Assembly: GCA_025353305.1 (NCBI GenBank)
Contig: JANXQX010000235.1
Span: 1 to 9,882, forward strand
Length of the DNA: 9,882 nucleotides
DNA from: Holophagaceae bacterium
GTDB taxonomy: Bacteria; Acidobacteriota; Holophagae; Holophagales; Holophagaceae
Direction: 5' to 3'
Part shown: in pieces, positions 8,064 through 9,882 of the stretch
How positions within the stretch are numbered: the stretch's first letter is position 1
Layout: each line of letters starts with the position of its first letter
Made by a program: the position numbers and the translations under genes
The notes under the pieces: generated by a model
The model's input: the letters and a program-made list of their open reading frames with translations, nothing else
The model's database searches: none
What the model was told of the DNA's origin: nothing

Positions 8064-8369
8064 ATGCTCACACCCAAACAACGCCAGTACCTGAAGGGTG
8101 AAGCCCATCACCTGAAGCCTGTGGTTCACATCGGCAAGGCGGGTGTGACGCCGGCGCTCGTTTCGGAACTGGACATCATGCTGGACAGTCTGGAGTTGGT
8201 GAAGATCAAGCTGAACCACAACACTTTTGAAGATGAGCAGACGGTCATTGATGCCCTGTGCGGGAAGATCGAAGGCCTGGAACTCGTTTGGACCATTGGC
8301 AAGACCTTACTGTTTTTCCGGCCGAGCCGGACCAAAGCAACGAAATTTCCACTTCCAGAGAAAAAATAG
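8064..8369 (+). CDS. yhbY: YhbY/CRS1-type ribosome assembly RNA-binding protein
   Basis: This 101-residue protein is a single CRM domain, the fold of E. coli YhbY, which associates with the precursor of the large ribosomal subunit. Family features are the opening LTPKQRQYLKGEAHHLKPVVHIGKAGVT (residues 2-29; the HIGKAGVT loop is the GxxG-like RNA-binding segment), then LELVKIKL, and WTIGKTLLFFRPS, the strand that usually reads IGk-vlYR. The length is normal for the stand-alone bacterial form. The start is fixed by GGAG (8054-8057) six bases before ATG 8064. No operon partner: the upstream phosphatase is separated by the repeat element, and 146 bases separate it from the next gene on the same strand. 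Confidence 0.92.
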   Translation: MLTPKQRQYLKGEAHHLKPVVHIGKAGVTPALVSELDIMLDSLELVKIKLNHNTFEDEQTVIDALCGKIEGLELVWTIGKTLLFFRPSRTKATKFPLPEKK

Positions 8370-8373
8370 CCCT

Positions 8374-8386
8374 GGGCCCTGGGCCC
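8374..8386 (+). terminator. Possible weak terminator stem after yhbY
   Basis: GGGCC-CTG-GGCCC, five bases after the yhbY stop, can fold into a short all-GC stem and is followed by TCTT rather than a full T-run. The surrounding CCTGGGCCCTGGGCCCT is also a 7-base direct repeat of two GGGCCC palindromes. Terminator function is a guess. Confidence 0.3.
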
Positions 8387-8459
8387 TCTTCCGCAAAAAG
8401 AGAAGCACAAGGAACACAACCAGAAACGTTTGATCAACCTAGGCTGAACGGTTCCAATT

Positions 8460-8488
8460 TTTTAATAGAAATATTGATTGAATATCAT
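8460..8488 (+). promoter_or_regulatory. Candidate promoter for the membrane GNAT-like gene
   Basis: An unusually AT-rich patch (about 8456-8489) precedes the gene. TATCAT (8483-8488; 5 of 6 to TATAAT) has a weak TTTTAA (8460-8465) 17 bases upstream. A start near 8494 would give a leader of about 22 bases holding AAGG (8504-8507) before ATG 8516. Confidence 0.3.
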
Positions 8489-8515
8489 TGCTCATCAGTT
8501 GTTAAGGCGTCTGCC

Positions 8516-9136
8516 ATGATTTCATTGCTTGGGTATCTCGCTGCCCTGTTCCTCGCCGTATCTCTTCTCGTTACCCGTGCGTTGTGGTTCCGGTGGATCA
8601 ATCTTTTCGGAAACGCCACCTTCGTACTGTATGGTGCCTCCATTCATGCACTTCCAGTGGTCCTGACAAACAGCGTTCTGCTTGCCATCAATCTGGTCCA
8701 ACTCGCCAAACTCTATACGAGGAAGGAACACTTCGAATTCGTTCAGATCCATACAGGCGACCAGATCGTCGGAAGTTTCCTTCGGTTCCATAGGAAAGAT
8801 CTCGCAAACTACTTTCCCGACTTCCAGTTCACTGATGATTCCGGACGGATCTGCTTCATGGTCCTGCGCGATCTGACCATCGCAAATCTTTTTGTCGCGC
8901 GCAAAGCGGAAGAGGGAACGATCAAGGTGGAGATCAATTACACCGTTCCGCAATTCCGGGACTACAAGGTGGGCAAATTCATTTTCGATGAAGGCAGCGA
9001 TTACCTGAAAGCGCACAGCGTCCACACGATCCGCACACGATCCCATTTAAGCGAACATACGGAATTCCTGAAACGGATGGGATTCGAATCCACCGTGAAG
9101 GATGGCGAAGCCTGTTTCGAGAAAAAAATCGCATAG
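8516..9136 (+). CDS. Membrane protein with three N-terminal helices and a GNAT-like C-terminal domain
   Basis: The function is unknown. Of 206 residues, ~1-66 form three hydrophobic segments (~2-20 LGYLAALFLAVSLLVT; ~28-44 with GNATFVLYGASIHALPVV following; ~46-64) with the aromatic RALWFRWINLFG turn, similar in feel to the YgjV-type inner-membrane family. Residues ~75-206 are soluble and read like an acetyltransferase-fold domain: FMVLRDLTIANLFVARK, then EINYTVPQFRDYKVGKFIF (beta4 and the acyl-CoA loop position, here RDYKVG instead of the usual Q/R-x-x-G-x-G/A), and HTEFLKRMGFE, the common GNAT ending. Because the acyl-CoA loop lacks its first glycine, activity is doubtful. ATG 8516 is chosen because the frame's extension back to 8258 overlaps yhbY and lacks coding character, and the hydrophobic segment begins exactly here. 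It converges on the folate gene with only nine bases between stops. Confidence 0.75.
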   Translation: MISLLGYLAALFLAVSLLVTRALWFRWINLFGNATFVLYGASIHALPVVLTNSVLLAINLVQLAKLYTRKEHFEFVQIHTGDQIVGSFLRFHRKDLANYFPDFQFTDDSGRICFMVLRDLTIANLFVARKAEEGTIKVEINYTVPQFRDYKVGKFIFDEGSDYLKAHSVHTIRTRSHLSEHTEFLKRMGFESTVKDGEACFEKKIA

Positions 9137-9145
9137 GAACGACTG

Positions 9146-9709
9146 CTAGTTTTTCTGGAATCCGCGCAGATCCCGGATGCGCTTTCCGGTGCAGAGCCAA
9201 TCAACGGGAAGATCGTGGGGATCTTCAGGGATGTGGTCCACGATCTGCAATTCGAAGCCGATTCCCATAACGATCATCTCCGGGCCCACATGATCCAGGA
9301 GTGCGTCGTAGTATCCACCCCCGTAGCCAAGGCGGTAGCCCCGGTCGTCGAAGGCCAGGCCAGGGACCAGCAGCAACTCGGCCGGGGGATCGAAATGCGG
9401 GGCGAATCGTGGCTCCATCAGGCCCCAATACCCGGTTTCCAGCGGCTCCATGCCCCAGGCCAGGCGGGGCGGGGATGAAGAGACGACCTTTGGGAAATAG
9501 AAACTCCAATCAGGGCGCGCACTGGCCAGCCCCCGCAGATCCACTTCGGATCCGATGGGCCAGAAAGCCGCGATGCGATGGATGCGGCGGCTGACACAGA
9601 ACTGTTGAAGCGAATTGCAGATCAGCGCGGAGTGCCGCCGGTGCTCATCCTCTGCAAGGCCATCCCGCAGGGCGCGGATCCGCTTTCGTAGCTCAGGCTT
9701 GGAATCCAT
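9146..9709 (-). CDS. ygfA: 5-formyltetrahydrofolate cyclo-ligase (5,10-methenyl-THF synthetase)
   Basis: This 187-residue cytoplasmic enzyme converts 5-formyl-THF to 5,10-methenyl-THF with ATP, recycling an inhibitory folate by-product of serine hydroxymethyltransferase. Family signs are the basic N-terminal helix [15 protein letters not shown] (nucleotide contact), [17 protein letters not shown], and the signature [27 protein letters not shown] (~112-138), whose G-rich loop binds ATP phosphate, then [27 protein letters not shown]. The length is typical. ATG 9709 is preferred over the longer frame to 9835 because the family alignment starts here and the region upstream is the mqnE 3' end in another frame. 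AGAGG (9719-9723) may serve as ribosome binding site. The first 17 bases overlap mqnE, so translation is probably coupled. The symbol follows E. coli usage (also called fau). Confidence 0.95.
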   Translation of the reverse strand: MDSKPELRKRIRALRDGLAEDEHRRHSALICNSLQQFCVSRRIHRIAAFWPIGSEVDLRGLASARPDWSFYFPKVVSSSPPRLAWGMEPLETGYWGLMEPRFAPHFDPPAELLLVPGLAFDDRGYRLGYGGGYYDALLDHVGPEMIVMGIGFELQIVDHIPEDPHDLPVDWLCTGKRIRDLRGFQKN

Positions 9710-9882
9710 GAAGCGGGACCTCTTCCGCGTAAGTGTTGTACAGATTGTCGCGCTCCAGTGGTTCGAAGCCCGCGGCGCGGATGAGGCGCGCCAGTTCTGT
9801 CTTCGTGAGGCCCTGCGGGGTTTGCGCGCCGGCATCGTGGGCGATCTCTTCTTCGATGATGGTGCCGTCCAGGTCGTCGGCG
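9693..9882 (-). CDS. mqnE: Aminodeoxyfutalosine synthase MqnE, C-terminal fragment (cut by window edge)
   Basis: This is the last 62 codons of a gene that enters from the right edge, in frame from 9881 to a TGA at 9695-9693. The readable tail begins [18 protein letters not shown], then [20 protein letters not shown] and [16 protein letters not shown]. The (G)ADDLDGT segment followed by E-E-x-I-x-H-x-A-G-A and a TPQGL helix is characteristic of MqnE rather than MqnC, whose counterpart reads closer to GANDFGST. MqnE is the radical-SAM enzyme of the futalosine menaquinone pathway, joining a 3-enolpyruvyl-benzoate ether to the adenosyl radical to form aminodeoxyfutalosine. The CxxxCxxC cluster motif lies outside the window, so identification rests on the tail alone. 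The gene overlaps the folate cyclo-ligase start by 17 bases. Confidence 0.85.
   Translation of the reverse strand, partial: ADDLDGTIIEEEIAHDAGAQTPQGLTKTELARLIRAAGFEPLERDNLYNTYAEEVPLHGFQA

Noticed and set aside
7803..8219. Minus-strand 138-codon frame with LQRLQRLQR repeats
   Set aside because: The repeats come from the 9-bp array, and both ends are antisense to the phosphatase and yhbY genes.
8258..8515. Upstream in-frame extension of the membrane GNAT-like gene
   Set aside because: It overlaps yhbY in another frame and then crosses intergenic sequence. The translation has no hydrophobic or family character, and ATG 8516 fits the first membrane helix.
9120..9156. AGAAAAA...TTTTTCT inverted pair between the convergent stops as a bidirectional terminator
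   Set aside because: It is a 7-bp stem almost entirely of A-T pairs, with a long 23-base loop and no GC core; it is not convincing.

Overview
The window is GC-rich, gene-dense bacterial chromosome and reads like an acidobacterium, with Holophagaceae/Geothrix-type relatives as the best guess. The grounds are paralogous Hanks-type kinases fused to TolB-like propellers, secreted S10 and M64 peptidases, an FHA-GAF-PP2C phosphatase, and a futalosine-pathway (MqnE) menaquinone gene. This placement is inference; there is no rRNA or other phylogenetic marker here.

Layout, left to right. (1) Positions 1-2961, minus strand: two tandem paralogous Ser/Thr kinase genes. The upstream one is complete (kinase, one membrane helix, WD40/TolB-like sensor propeller). 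The downstream one begins in a 4-base ATGA overlap and runs off the left edge. A candidate promoter lies so close to the first kinase that its leader would be only a few bases. (2) Positions 3089-6084, minus strand: a two-gene peptidase operon, M64 zinc metallopeptidase then S10 serine carboxypeptidase, both with signal peptides and clear ribosome binding sites. (3) Positions 6085-6216: a divergent intergenic region with several palindromes. (4) Positions 6217-7878, plus strand: a cytoplasmic FHA-GAF-SpoIIE/PP2C phosphatase. (5) Positions 7879-8063: a small repeat element, with a 9-bp tandem repeat inside an imperfect inverted repeat. (6) Positions 8064-8369: a YhbY-type ribosome-associated RNA-binding protein. 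(7) Positions 8516-9136: a small membrane protein with three N-terminal helices and a GNAT-like C-terminal half. (8) Positions 9146-9882, minus strand: 5-formyltetrahydrofolate cyclo-ligase, overlapping by 17 bases the 3' end of mqnE, which enters from the right edge.

The kinases and the FHA-PP2C protein offer the three parts of Ser/Thr phospho-signalling (writer, reader, eraser) on either side of a secreted-peptidase operon. A functional link is plausible but not shown by the sequence. The right part is housekeeping (ribosome assembly, folate, menaquinone). I found no tRNA, rRNA, CRISPR array, insertion sequence, prophage or toxin-antitoxin module. The least explained items are the membrane-anchored GNAT-like protein, the 9-bp repeat element and the near-leaderless tandem kinase operon.
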